Shown: positions 51,601 through 60,667, counted from the stretch's first letter. The stretch is 64,000 bases of DNA from an uncultured Porphyromonadaceae bacterium (GCA_947253625.1 CAMYAB010000009.1:1-64000), one strand, 5' to 3'. Notes: generated from the letters alone by a model not told the origin. Translations and numbers: made by a program.

Positions 51601-53250
51601 ATGGACAACCACCTGACCACCAAGACCACCTTTTCCCTCCTAGTCGCCATTTTTGTCGCCACTCTCTCCTTTGCTCAGGAGCCGACCCCTGCTCCTCCGC
51701 TGATGGGGTGGAGCTCTTGGAATACCTACCGTATCCATATCAATGAGCCCCTTATCCGCTCTCAAGCTGATGCCATGGTTCGGCTCGGACTCCGAGAGGT
51801 GGGCTATCGGTATGTGAATGTAGATGATGGTTTTTTCGGTTACCGAGATAAAGCGGGGGTGCTATGGACGCACCCGGAGCGTTTTCCGAAGGGGCTGAAG
51901 GGGTTGGTCGACTACGTACACTCGCAGGGTCTCAAGGCCGGTATCTACTCGGATGCCGGAGCCAATACCTGTGGATCAATATGGGATGCTGACCCCAATG
52001 GTGTGGGGGTCGGGCTCTATGGGTACGAAAAACAGGATGCTGACCTATACTTCAACCAATGGGGCTTTGACTACATCAAGATCGACTACTGCGGTGCCGG
52101 CCAGCAACTGGAGCTGGACGAAAGGCAGAGGTACACCGAGATAGCGGATGCCATACGTGAGGTGGCCCGCAAAAAGGTCAGTATCAATATCTGTCGATGG
52201 GCTTATCCCGGCACGTGGTGCGCGGACCTTGCCGCGTCATGGCGTATCAGTGCGGATATCAATCCCTCCTGGGCATCTGTCCAGCACATTATTGGCAAAA
52301 ACCTCTACCTCTCGGCCTTTGCCACGGGTGGACACTACAACGATATGGATATGCTGGAGGTGGGGCGCGGATTGACTAGGACCGAGGAGGAGACACACTT
52401 CGGCATGTGGTGCATCATGAGCTCGCCCCTACTCATCGGTTGCGACCTGACGACGATACCCGAGGAGACGCTGGAGTTGATCAAGAATGAAGAACTGATC
52501 GCCCTCAACCAGGATTCACTCGCTCTGCAGGCGGCTGTGGTCAGTCGTGAAGGAGCGGGCTATGTCTTGGCCAAGGATGTTGAGCAACGCAGAGGACTCA
52601 CTCGTGCCGTCGCACTCTACAATCCTTCCGACTCCATTCTGGCCTTTTGTGTGCCTCTATCGGTACTGGAGCTCTCCGGTGAGACTCGTGTGAGGGATCT
52701 GATCCGCAGGCGGGACGAACCCTGTGTGGACAATACACTCCGGTACGATGTGCCGGCACATGGAGTCAAGATCCTTCGTCTCGAGGGAAGTCGGCGTATA
52801 GAGCCGGTGAGGTACGAGGCGGAGCAAGCGTTTCTCAACCGGTATGAGGACCTTGGAAGACGTCATCGTCCGGTCGCATTTGTCCCCTACGAGGGTGCAT
52901 CCGGAGGTGTGGTGGTCAGCAATCTCGGTGGTGAGGAGGACAACTACGCTGAGTGGCGTCACGTCTACAGCGAGCGGGGCGGACACTACCGACTCACCAT
53001 CCACTATCTGCCAAGCGAAAAGCGCAAAAGCCCGGTCGGGGAACGTGAGATTGAGGACCGCCAAATCGTGCTGAGTGTCAATGGGGATAGGACGACACTT
53101 TTCCCCACGGTGACGGATCGTGCCAAGGGCATTCAGACCATCGGGCTGGAGGTCGTCCTCGACAAGGGTGAAAACATCATCCGCATGTGTGGCACCCGCA
53201 CTTGGATGCCCGACCTGGACTGCTTCACGCTCACCCCACTACGCCGGTAG
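51601..53250 (+). CDS. Secreted alpha-galactosidase-like glycoside hydrolase, GH27
   Basis: The 549-aa protein starts with a signal peptide (ATLSFAQ). The barrel opens with PPLMGWSSWNTYRIHINE, then VNVDDGFFGYRD, the nucleophile Asp in IKIDYCGAG, and the acid/base Asp in WRISADINPSW. A C-terminal beta domain follows, and an extra CBM-like module (residues about 400-549, with EWRHVYSERGGHYRL). GH27 enzymes remove alpha-galactosyl or alpha-N-acetylgalactosaminyl units. Single-gene unit flanked by a terminator. TATATTTA at 51561 is a poor -7 candidate. Confidence 0.88.
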   Translation: MDNHLTTKTTFSLLVAIFVATLSFAQEPTPAPPLMGWSSWNTYRIHINEPLIRSQADAMVRLGLREVGYRYVNVDDGFFGYRDKAGVLWTHPERFPKGLKGLVDYVHSQGLKAGIYSDAGANTCGSIWDADPNGVGVGLYGYEKQDADLYFNQWGFDYIKIDYCGAGQQLELDERQRYTEIADAIREVARKKVSINICRWAYPGTWCADLAASWRISADINPSWASVQHIIGKNLYLSAFATGGHYNDMDMLEVGRGLTRTEEETHFGMWCIMSSPLLIGCDLTTIPEETLELIKNEELIALNQDSLALQAAVVSREGAGYVLAKDVEQRRGLTRAVALYNPSDSILAFCVPLSVLELSGETRVRDLIRRRDEPCVDNTLRYDVPAHGVKILRLEGSRRIEPVRYEAEQAFLNRYEDLGRRHRPVAFVPYEGASGGVVVSNLGGEEDNYAEWRHVYSERGGHYRLTIHYLPSEKRKSPVGEREIEDRQIVLSVNGDRTTLFPTVTDRAKGIQTIGLEVVLDKGENIIRMCGTRTWMPDLDCFTLTPLRR

Positions 53251-53271
53251 TACCTGGATATACCGAGCCCA

Positions 53272-53320
53272 AAAAGGAGTTGGCCCGACAGAAAATGATT
53301 CTGTCGGGCCAACTTCCTTT
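53272..53320. terminator. Bidirectional terminator between GH27 and efp
   Basis: AAGGAGTTGGCCCGACAGAA and the complementary arm ending CAACTTCCTTTG enclose a small loop; the tract is A-rich before and T-containing after, serving the convergent genes. Confidence 0.8.
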
Positions 53321-53361
53321 GTCCGAGTCACAGTCTCGGATCTAGTCCTGTGTGAGGAGCA

Positions 53362-53928
53362 TCACTCCTTGGCGCGGCTCACATATACGCCATCACGCGT
53401 ATCTATGACGATGCTCTCGCCTTGCTCGATGAAGAGGGGCACCTGTACCTCTGCACCGGTCTCCAGAGTGGCGTTCTTTTGAGCATTGGTGGCAGTATTG
53501 CCTTTCACTCCCGGCTCAGTGTAGGTCACGACTAGAGTAACGTGTGCCGGCAGCTCGCAAGTGAGGACCTCCTCGGTACCGGCGTGGACCATTGCCTCGA
53601 CCATATCCCCCTCTTTGAGGAACTGTACACCGGCGATGGAGACTTCCGGTATAGTGATCTGGTCAAAAGTCTCCGGGTGCATGAAGACCAACCCCATCTC
53701 CTCTTTGTAGAGAAACTGATAGGGGCGACGCTCAATGCGGACCTCCTCCACCTTTACGCCGGAGCTCCAGGTCTTGTCGAGGACACGTCCGGTGCTGATG
53801 TTGCGGAGCTTGGTGCGTACAAAGGCAGGGCCTTTCCCCGGCTTGACGTGTAGAAACTCCACGATCTCGTAGTAGGTGCCGTCGATGTCGAGGCACATGC
53901 CGTTCTTAAAATCTGCTGTCGTTGCCAT
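53362..53928 (-). CDS. efp: Elongation factor P
   Basis: The 188-aa protein relieves ribosome stalling at polyproline. Its three OB/KOW domains are intact; the loop HVKPGKGPAFVR carries Lys32 at the tip. The C-terminal signature is YTEPGVKGNTATNAQKNATLE. It is close to and on the same strand as prfB (39 bp apart), so both translation factors may share a transcript. Confidence 0.96.
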   Translation of the reverse strand: MATTADFKNGMCLDIDGTYYEIVEFLHVKPGKGPAFVRTKLRNISTGRVLDKTWSSGVKVEEVRIERRPYQFLYKEEMGLVFMHPETFDQITIPEVSIAGVQFLKEGDMVEAMVHAGTEEVLTCELPAHVTLVVTYTEPGVKGNTATNAQKNATLETGAEVQVPLFIEQGESIVIDTRDGVYVSRAKE

Positions 53929-53967
53929 AGTTGTATTGTCTTATCTTATTTTCTGTGTTGTTTTCCT

Positions 53968-55081
53968 TTACTCTTCGTCGCCGTGCTCCATGAGGTAGGC
54001 CTTGATGAATGGATCTATATTGCCGTCCATCACTCCTTGGACATCTGAGGTCTGGTAGTTGGTGCGATGGTCCTTGACCCGTCGGTCATCAAAGACGTAG
54101 CTACGGATCTGGGAACCCCACTCGATCTTTTTCTTGGTGCCTTCGATTGCCTCTTGTGCTTTTCGTCTACGGGCTAACTCCCTGTCGTATAGCTCACTTC
54201 GGAGGAGCCGCATGGCATTTTCGCGGTTGGTCTGCTGCTTGCGGGACTCTGTGTTTTCCACAAGGATCTCCTCCTCTTCGCCGGTGTCTGGGTCTACAAA
54301 TTGGTAGCGCAGCCGTACGCCGGTCTCCACTTTGTTGACATTTTGTCCTCCTGCACCTCCGGATCGGAAGGTATCCCACGACACGCGTGCGGGGTCGACT
54401 TCGATCTGGATCGTGTCGTCCACCAGAGGCACCACAAAGACAGAGGCAAAGGAGGTCATCCGCTTGCCTTGAGCATTGTAGGGCGAGACACGGACAAGGC
54501 GGTGTACCCCGTTTTCGCTCTTGAGAAAACCGTAGGCCATCTCACCTTCCACCTGCAGGGTTGCTGTCTTGATCCCCGCATCATCTCCGTCCTGCCAGTT
54601 GGTGATAGTGACTGTATAGCCCTGCTTTTCGCACCACCTCTGGTACATACGAGCGAGCATAGAGGCCCAGTCTTGGCTCTCGGTACCACCGGCTCCGGAG
54701 TTGATCTTGAGTACGGCGCCTAGGCGATCCTCCTCGGCTCGGAGCATGTTGCGCAGCTCCATGTCCTCCAGCTTCTCAATCGCCTGAGCGTAGAGCTTGT
54801 CCACCTCCTCTTCGGTGATGAGTCCTTCTTTGAGAAAGTCGAGCGACAGTGCTACCTCTTCGGATAGGCTGTCCACCTCCTCATAGCCGTTGATCCAGGA
54901 CTTGAGCCCACGGACCACTTGCATCTGCTCCTCGGCCTTCTTGGGGTCGTCCCAGAAGTGCGGGTCTTGTGTTCTTAGTTCTTCTTCCTCGAGTTGTATC
55001 TTCTTCGAGTCGACGTCAAAGATACCTCCTCAGCGCATCGCGGCGCTCCAACAGTTCACTAAGTTGGTCTGATGTTATCAT
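53968..55081 (-). CDS. prfB: Peptide chain release factor 2 with programmed +1 frameshift
   Basis: The ORF is in two frames. The first 21 codons (ATG 55081 to CTT 55019) end at an in-frame TGA (55018-55016); translation resumes in the +1 frame from GAC 55017 to the stop at 53968, giving a 370-aa protein. The continuation has the GGQ motif (SGGAGGQNVNK, about residue 248) and typical RF2 sequence EWGSQIRSYVFDDRRVKDHRT; it recognises UGA and UAA. Shift and internal Shine-Dalgarno are listed separately. Confidence 0.95.
55016..55030 (-). promoter_or_regulatory. Programmed +1 frameshift site in prfB
   Basis: Minus-strand AGGAGG, TAT, CTT, TGA, C: an internal Shine-Dalgarno sequence three bases before the slippery CTT at the UGA codon, the classical autoregulatory arrangement. 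Low RF2 raises frameshifting and so restores RF2. Confidence 0.95.
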
Positions 55082-55141
55082 CGGAATGACTTCTTTTGAT
55101 AGGGTGAATAATACAGTTGCTTGTCACCCTCCCCAGCTTCG

Positions 55142-55149
55142 CAAAATTA
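55142..55149 (-). promoter_or_regulatory. -7 promoter element for prfB
   Basis: TAATTTTG on the minus strand fits TAnnTTTG and lies 60 bp before the prfB ATG. Confidence 0.45.
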
Positions 55150-55246
55150 CCAAAAAAATGGCGAACCTCTGACGCATCAACACGCTTACCCCATGTACTA
55201 GAGCGACAAGCTCCACCGAAAAGCGGACTTTGTCAGTAGGTTTGGG

Positions 55247-55254
55247 TAAATTTG
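55247..55254 (+). promoter_or_regulatory. -7 promoter element for the propeller lipoprotein
   Basis: TAAATTTG fits TAnnTTTG 53 bp before ATG 55308; a TTTG sits 14 bp upstream, closer than usual. The divergent gap to prfB holds nothing else. Confidence 0.45.
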
Positions 55255-55307
55255 AAGTTTGAATAGGCAAATTTTAGTTAACCAAACAAGTACACCAACA
55301 AAAAGCG

Positions 55308-56834
55308 ATGAAACAAAAACATTATGTCCCGGCGCTACTCTCACTGGTAGCAACACTGGCACTGGCCCTAACCGGCTGTCAAAGAGACGAAGTCAGCGAT
55401 CTGCAACGAAGCATCGACGACCTCAAAAAATCACAAGAGGCGCAAGGCGAGCTCATTCAGGCTCTCCAAGTCGTGCAGGAGCTCAAAGAAAACGACACCA
55501 AGGCTTGGAACATCCAAAAATCCCAAAAAGGACTGCCCGTGACAGTGGCTACGCTGACCGATGGCAGGCTCCTTGCTGTGTCCGAGGGCGGTCTCACCCT
55601 CTTTGAAAAGAGCGAAGACGGCAAGGTCCTCATCAATAATGAGAAGACCGACAGAGAGTGGACCACCCCTATGACCATCGAGATCTGCCCCAAGGGGGTA
55701 TGGCTCATCAATGGTGAAAGTACACGCCACGCTATCCCCACCCTTGCCAAAAAGCAAAAGCCATACACCATTCAGGCAAAAGGCACCGGCTACCTCATCA
55801 CTCTGGCCAATGGCAAAACCTATACGCTGGCAAAGAGTGTTGGCCTCTTTTACCTAGCCGAAGGGTCGTTCGGCAAGGGTAATGGTGAGCTGGAGTTCTT
55901 CTCTCTGGATGCTAATACCGAAAAGTACAGCCCCGTTGATGGGCTCCGTTGGCAAAAGTTCGGCGAGACCCCCAACGCATTCATCCCCTATGGCTCAAAA
56001 ATCTATGTCGCTGTATCCGGGAAACAGGGTGCCAAGAATGGCTCGGTGCGTGTGCTCGACCGCACAGGCAGGCTCCTAAAGGAGATCAAGCTGGCCGCAG
56101 ATGGCGGTGATCTGATGCCCAGGCAGCTTGTGGCGCACGAGGGCAAGGTGTACGTATCGGCCTACCTGGATCCGGCGGACAAGGACTACTCTTTCGTGGC
56201 ACGTCTCGATACCATAGAGTACAAGCCCGAGTACGCCAAGATCACCGGCAAGCACAGCGAAGGACTTACCACCGAGGGCAATGAACTATTCATATGTCAG
56301 TCCGGCCAAGGCAGGGACAACAAGATCGCCGTCGTAGATCTCGCCACCTTCAAGGAAAAAGAGGTCATCACTGTCGGCTACAACCCCTGCTCCATCGTGG
56401 GTGATGGCAAGGGCAACCTCTACTTCGGCACCAAAGATGTCTACGACACGACCACTTGGACAGTCTCCACACCATCCGACCTGCACAAGATGACCGCCGC
56501 AGATCGGAAGGTCGTCAAGACCTACAACATCCGCACCGGATCACTGGCGATCCACAACGGCATACTCTACATCACCAATATCTCCAGTTGGACCACCGGA
56601 GCCTGCGAGATCAAGAAGCTGAACACCACCGACGACACTGTGAGCGACTTTTCCAAAAAGCTCCCGCATGCCATGTTTGCAAGTAAAGTTGCCGCCTTCG
56701 ACGATGAACGTGGAGAGCTCTATATCACCCAGAGCTTGGGTAGCACAATCTTTAGATTCAAGTACGATGGCACACTCGTGGAGAAGCTCCGCGCAAAGCA
56801 GCAAAACGGTGCCGGTGTCCTGCTGATCAAGTAA
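55308..56834 (+). CDS. Surface lipoprotein with coiled coil and beta-propeller
   Basis: The 508-aa protein has a signal with lipobox ALTGC, a coiled-coil-like N-terminal stretch (VSDLQRSIDDLKKSQ..., DUF4988-like), a small beta domain, and then about six or seven repeat blades (SVRVLDRTGRLLKEIKL, KIAVVDLATFKEKEVITVGYNP, STIFRFKYDGTLVEKL), as in YncE/DUF5074-type beta-propellers. Some Bacteroides propellers of this class bind cobalamin (BtuG). No binding residues can be confirmed, and no riboswitch precedes this gene, so function is unassigned. It stands alone with its own promoter. Confidence 0.7.
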   Translation: MKQKHYVPALLSLVATLALALTGCQRDEVSDLQRSIDDLKKSQEAQGELIQALQVVQELKENDTKAWNIQKSQKGLPVTVATLTDGRLLAVSEGGLTLFEKSEDGKVLINNEKTDREWTTPMTIEICPKGVWLINGESTRHAIPTLAKKQKPYTIQAKGTGYLITLANGKTYTLAKSVGLFYLAEGSFGKGNGELEFFSLDANTEKYSPVDGLRWQKFGETPNAFIPYGSKIYVAVSGKQGAKNGSVRVLDRTGRLLKEIKLAADGGDLMPRQLVAHEGKVYVSAYLDPADKDYSFVARLDTIEYKPEYAKITGKHSEGLTTEGNELFICQSGQGRDNKIAVVDLATFKEKEVITVGYNPCSIVGDGKGNLYFGTKDVYDTTTWTVSTPSDLHKMTAADRKVVKTYNIRTGSLAIHNGILYITNISSWTTGACEIKKLNTTDDTVSDFSKKLPHAMFASKVAAFDDERGELYITQSLGSTIFRFKYDGTLVEKLRAKQQNGAGVLLIK

Positions 56835-56912
56835 CCGGCAATGCTCGAGGGGATCTGCTCCGTGCGACACTCCATGTGAGCAAGGCCGAGACTTGATCCC
56901 GTACCAAATGAA

Positions 56913-56948
56913 GCGGAGGGTGCGCCAATATTTTGGCGCACCCTCCGC
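56913..56948. terminator. Bidirectional hairpin after the propeller lipoprotein
   Basis: GCGGAGGGTGCGCCAA and TTGGCGCACCCTCCGC form a 16-bp perfect stem with a 4-base loop. It is a variant of the GGGTGTGCC family. T tract weak. Confidence 0.8.
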
Positions 56949-56978
56949 TCCTATTTGTGATGCTCCTCTCCCCATAAC

Positions 56979-57018
56979 CAACAAGAGTCACACTCACGTG
57001 CGACTCTTGTTGATTTTT
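56979..57018 (+). terminator. Second hairpin with T-run
   Basis: CAACAAGAGTC and GACTCTTGTTG enclose a 12-nt loop and are followed by ATTTTT, a standard intrinsic terminator for the plus strand. Confidence 0.8.
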
Positions 57019-57111
57019 CCACAAAAATATTAGATTGATAGGTAAGAAAGATTGATTAGGTTTTGCTTTTTCAACAACTCAAAGATCCTATATTTTCCAA
57101 GACGAACAAAG

Positions 57112-57143
57112 AAAAAAGGAATGTTTTTCAACACTCCTTTTTT
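57112..57143. terminator. Bidirectional terminator facing recA
   Basis: AAAAAAGGAATGTT and AACACTCCTTTTTT pair with one mismatch, and the stem is flanked by A- and T-runs, ending recA from the minus side. The remaining bases between 56835 and 57198 show no gene. Confidence 0.65.
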
Positions 57144-57198
57144 GTTTTGTTTTTTAATATCCACGAAGATTTTGGGGGTATAAAGAAAATTTATTTCA

Positions 57199-58284
57199 TC
57201 ACCCCTGTGTCAAAGCCTCGTGTATTTTTGTTTCGATCTCTGCGCACAGATCGGGATTCTCCTCGAGGGTGGCCTTGGCGTTGTCCTTGCCTTGCCCAAG
57301 GCGGGTGTCTCCGTAGTAGTACCACGACCCGGACTTGCGGATAATCTCCAGATTCTCACCGGCATCGATGATCTCGCCCAGCTTCTGAATCCCCTTGCCG
57401 TAGAGGATCTCAAACTCAGCTGTGCGGAATGGCGGTGCGACCTTGTTTTTGGCCACCTTTACTTTTGCCAGGTAGCCGATCTGCTCCGATTCATTGTCCT
57501 TGATGTGCTGGCCGCGACGGATATCGAGGCGGATCGTGGAGTAGTACTTCAGAGCATTGCCGCCGGTGGTTGTCTCCGGACTGCCATAGACGACACCGAT
57601 CTTCTCGCGCAGCTGGTTGATGAAGATACAGGTGGTACGCGTCTTGCTGATGATCGATGCCAGCTTGCGTAGTGCCTGGCTCATCAGTCGTGCCTGTAGT
57701 CCGATCTTGTTTTCTCCCATCTCGCCGTCGATTTCGCTTCGGGGGGTCAGGGCCGCCACGGAGTCGATCACGACTAGGTCCACCGCAGAGGAGCGTATGA
57801 GATCCTCGGCGATATCCAGGGCCTGCTCACCATTGTCCGGCTGAGAGATCCACAGCTTGGTGAGGTCCACGCCCAGTGCCTCGGCATAAAAGCGGTCAAA
57901 GGCATGCTCTGCGTCAATGATTGCCGCCAAGCCACCCAGCTTTTGGGCCTCTGCTATAGCGTGGATCGCGAGCGTCGTCTTACCGGACGACTCCGGACCG
58001 TAGATCTCCACGATACGTCCGCGCGGATACCCACCGACACCCAGAGCCATATCCAGGGTCATGGAGCCCGTGGGGATCACCTCCACGTCCTCCACACTGT
58101 TGTCAGCCATATTCATGATCGCACCTTTCCCAAAAGTCTTCTCGATCTTGCCCATGGCTGCCTTCAGTGCCTTCATCTTCTCGGCATTGGGGTCCGCTTC
58201 CTTGATCTGCTTCTTATTATCCTTAGTATCCTTATTGTCTTTCGGCTCCGAGGCCGTTTCCTTTGTTTCTTCTGCCATTGTCAT
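57199..58284 (-). CDS. recA: Recombinase RecA
   Basis: The 361-aa protein has Walker A GPESSGKT (96-103), Walker B LVVIDSV, the L2 region and NALKYYSTIRLDIRR typical of RecA. The N-terminal 40 residues are a charged extension (ASEPKDNKDTKDNKKQIKE). It overlaps bcp by 4 bp, so it is translated from the end of an operon with bcp and a saccharopine-dehydrogenase-like gene. Confidence 0.97.
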   Translation of the reverse strand: MTMAEETKETASEPKDNKDTKDNKKQIKEADPNAEKMKALKAAMGKIEKTFGKGAIMNMADNSVEDVEVIPTGSMTLDMALGVGGYPRGRIVEIYGPESSGKTTLAIHAIAEAQKLGGLAAIIDAEHAFDRFYAEALGVDLTKLWISQPDNGEQALDIAEDLIRSSAVDLVVIDSVAALTPRSEIDGEMGENKIGLQARLMSQALRKLASIISKTRTTCIFINQLREKIGVVYGSPETTTGGNALKYYSTIRLDIRRGQHIKDNESEQIGYLAKVKVAKNKVAPPFRTAEFEILYGKGIQKLGEIIDAGENLEIIRKSGSWYYYGDTRLGQGKDNAKATLEENPDLCAEIETKIHEALTQG

Positions 58285-58751
58285 TTGTCTTCTTTTTGAA
58301 TGATCTTCACTAGTTGCTCGCCATGGCTCATCGTCTTCAGCTCACGGCCACTGATGACTCGCTGTACGACTCCCTCCTCATCGATCAAGAAGGTCGTCCG
58401 CACCGTACCCATATAGGTGCGGCCAAACATCTTCTTCTCGCCCAAAACGCCAAAGGCCTCTAGTAGCACCTGATCCTCATCGGCAATCAGGGGAAAGGGT
58501 AGCCGATGCTTGTCCCGAAAGCCCCGGTGACTCTTGGCCGAATCCTTGCTCACTCCGAGGACCACATAGCCCAGGTCACGTAGCTCCTGCCAGTGGTCTC
58601 GCAGACTGCATGCCTCGCCGGTACAGCCGGGGGTGTTGTCTTTGGGGTAAAAGTAGAGGATCACCTTTGAGCCCTTGAGCCCCTCTCGAGTAATCACCTG
58701 CCCGTCCTGATCCGTGCCGAGCACCTCGGGTATCCTGTCTCCCACTTTCAT
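58281..58751 (-). CDS. bcp: Thioredoxin-dependent thiol peroxidase (Bcp/PrxQ)
   Basis: The 156-aa peroxiredoxin has the peroxidatic Cys43 and a second Cys48 in TPGCTGEAC (PrxQ spacing of five residues), preceded by YFYPKD. It reduces peroxides using thioredoxin, linked by function to trxB at 17210. It overlaps both neighbours by 4 bp (ATGA). Confidence 0.95.
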   Translation of the reverse strand: MKVGDRIPEVLGTDQDGQVITREGLKGSKVILYFYPKDNTPGCTGEACSLRDHWQELRDLGYVVLGVSKDSAKSHRGFRDKHRLPFPLIADEDQVLLEAFGVLGEKKMFGRTYMGTVRTTFLIDEEGVVQRVISGRELKTMSHGEQLVKIIQKEDK

Positions 58752-59944
58752 AGCTCCAGGTCAATGTCGTGGAGTTCCTCAAAGGGCAGGCCCTGCTTGG
58801 ATAGCTCGGCCAGGAAAGGATCCGGGTCAAACTCCTCCACATTAAACACACCCTTGCCACTCCACAGTCCCTTGAAAAACATCAGTGCGCCCGTAGTCGC
58901 AGGCACACCGGTCGTGTAGCTGACCCCCTGTGCCCCTGTCTCGCGAAACGCCGCCTCATGCGAGCAGTTGTTGTAGATATAGTACGTATGCTCACGACCA
59001 TCTTTCATCCCACGTATGCGGCATCCGATAGAGGTCTGGCCCGTATAGTTCTCACCCAGCTCCTTGGGGTCGGGTAGCACGGCTTTCAAAAACTGAATCG
59101 GCACAATCTCATGTCCCTCATAGTTGATCGGCGTGATGCTGGCCATCCCTATGTTTTGGATCACACGCAGGTGGGTCAGGTACTCCTCGCCAAAGGTCAT
59201 CCAAAAGCGGGCACGGCGGAGCGTCGGGAAGTTTTTCACCAAGCTCTCCAGCTCCTCATGGTACATCAGGTAGCTCTCCCGTGGGCCGACACGAGGGTAG
59301 GTCAGTGGCTTGTGCACCGACAGAGGGTCGGTCCTGTGCCAAGCCCCATCCTCGTAGTAGCGTCCCTCCTGTGTGATTTCGCGGATATTGATCTCGGGGT
59401 TGAAGTTCGTCGCAAAGGCCTTGTGGTGGTCACCGGCATTGCAGTCCACGATATCCAGGTGTGTGATTTCGTCGAAATAATGCTTGGCCGCATAGGCGGT
59501 GAAAACACTCGTCACACCGGGGTCAAAACCACAGCCCAGGATGGCCGTCAGTCCAGCCTCCCTAAAACGGTCCTGATACGCCCACTGCCAGCTGTACTCG
59601 TACTTCGCCTCATCCAGTGGCTCGTAGTTGGCTGTATCCAGATAGTTGACCCCACACTCCAGGCAGGCATCCATGATGGTCAGGTCCTGATACGGAAGTG
59701 CCACATTGATGACCAGCTCAGGCTTCACTTCGTTGAAAAGCGCCACCAGCTCTCGCACATTGTCCGCATCGACTTGTGCTGTCCGGATCGGAGCATCCTG
59801 GATACGCGACGCTATGGCGTCACACTTACTTTTCGTACGACTGGCAAGCGTTATGTCCGTAAAGACCCCATGGTTCATCGCCACCTTTTTGGCCACAACC
59901 GTCCCGACACCGCCGGCACCAATGATCAGTACACGTCCTTTCAT
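58748..59944 (-). CDS. Saccharopine dehydrogenase-family protein, probably carboxynorspermidine synthase
   Basis: The 398-aa protein has an N-terminal Rossmann fold with GAGGVGTVVA (residues 8-17), IDACLECGVNYLDTANYE and GCGFDPGVTSVFTAYA, like LYS9/CANSDH-type enzymes. In Bacteroidetes this sequence type is linked to spermidine synthesis via carboxynorspermidine, although the nspC decarboxylase gene is not in the window. ATG 59944 is chosen over the upstream Met because the Rossmann motif then starts at the normal position. It leads the recA operon. Confidence 0.75.
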   Translation of the reverse strand: MKGRVLIIGAGGVGTVVAKKVAMNHGVFTDITLASRTKSKCDAIASRIQDAPIRTAQVDADNVRELVALFNEVKPELVINVALPYQDLTIMDACLECGVNYLDTANYEPLDEAKYEYSWQWAYQDRFREAGLTAILGCGFDPGVTSVFTAYAAKHYFDEITHLDIVDCNAGDHHKAFATNFNPEINIREITQEGRYYEDGAWHRTDPLSVHKPLTYPRVGPRESYLMYHEELESLVKNFPTLRRARFWMTFGEEYLTHLRVIQNIGMASITPINYEGHEIVPIQFLKAVLPDPKELGENYTGQTSIGCRIRGMKDGREHTYYIYNNCSHEAAFRETGAQGVSYTTGVPATTGALMFFKGLWSGKGVFNVEEFDPDPFLAELSKQGLPFEELHDIDLEL

Positions 59945-60360
59945 CTTGATATCAAAAAAAACTTCTAGGTGATCACCCCTCAATGCTGAGGGGAATAAAA
60001 TACTCTCCGAGACCTTTTCCCAATAAAAACGGTCCGGAAAAAATGGTTATTTCTCCCGGAGGTACCCGCATGTATGATGCCAAAAGCGAGGCTGAGAGTG
60101 AGGTACACTCGGGTGAGTGACCGACCCCCGACCCCGAAGACAACACTGCGGATATGGGGGCATCGCCCCCAAGAGGTCTCTCTCTCAAAGGTACTTATTT
60201 TACGCCACTTATCCCAAGTCCGCACCTCTCCCCGATTCTGCCGACTGTGGTGGAGACAAAATGAAGCGGGAGCAGAGAGGGTGAGAAAGAGCCCGAAAGC
60301 TCTCCCGGTCTCGTCGAAGATTGGTGCCTCGGTCTGGACAAATGAATCCAATGCTCAGGG

Positions 60361-60560
60361 GGAAAAGTCATCCCTCTGTACTTACAAACTATTTTCTCCG
60401 GCTGAAAAAGTAGAAATCACTGTGTGATTTCAATAAATCACTTAGTGATTTCTTCAGGTCACAGTGTGATTTGAATAAATCACACTGTGATTTTATCTTT
60501 TTCATGGGAGATGAGTTTCTTTTTCTCCGACCTTGTCGACTTTTTCTCCGAGAAAAAGGA
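60361..60560 (-). repeat. Dispersed palindromic element, copy B (four 21-bp units)
   Basis: Read on the minus strand, four 21-bp units at 60494-60414 carry ATCACnnnGTGAT (one half-site is GTGAC). They are flanked by TCGGAGAAAAAG on one side and by ACTTTTTC, GCCGG, GAAAATAGTTTGT and CAGAGGGATGACTTT on the other, matching copy A at 13416 with inverted orientation. The rest of 59945-60360 holds a short hairpin (CCCCTC/GAGGGG at 59977-59993), but no gene. Confidence 0.85.
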
Positions 60561-60629
60561 CTTTTCTCCCTCGCAACGACGGCCCAATGTTCTCTATTTG
60601 CGTGGTGTGTTTTCCCTGTGTGGGGTATG

Positions 60630-60667
60630 AAAAAGGAGGGGGCGTATCTGCGGATACGCCCCCTCCT
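60630..60667 (-). terminator. Terminator of the DUF4876 lipoprotein gene
   Basis: GAGGGGGCGTATC and GATACGCCCCCTC form a perfect stem with a short loop; on the minus strand the stem is followed by a T-run (TTTTTC), 90 bp beyond the stop codon at 60757. Confidence 0.8.

Noticed and set aside
54925..55081. prfB as a frameshifted pseudogene
   Set aside because: The in-frame TGA sits in the canonical programmed frameshift context and the rest of RF2 is intact.
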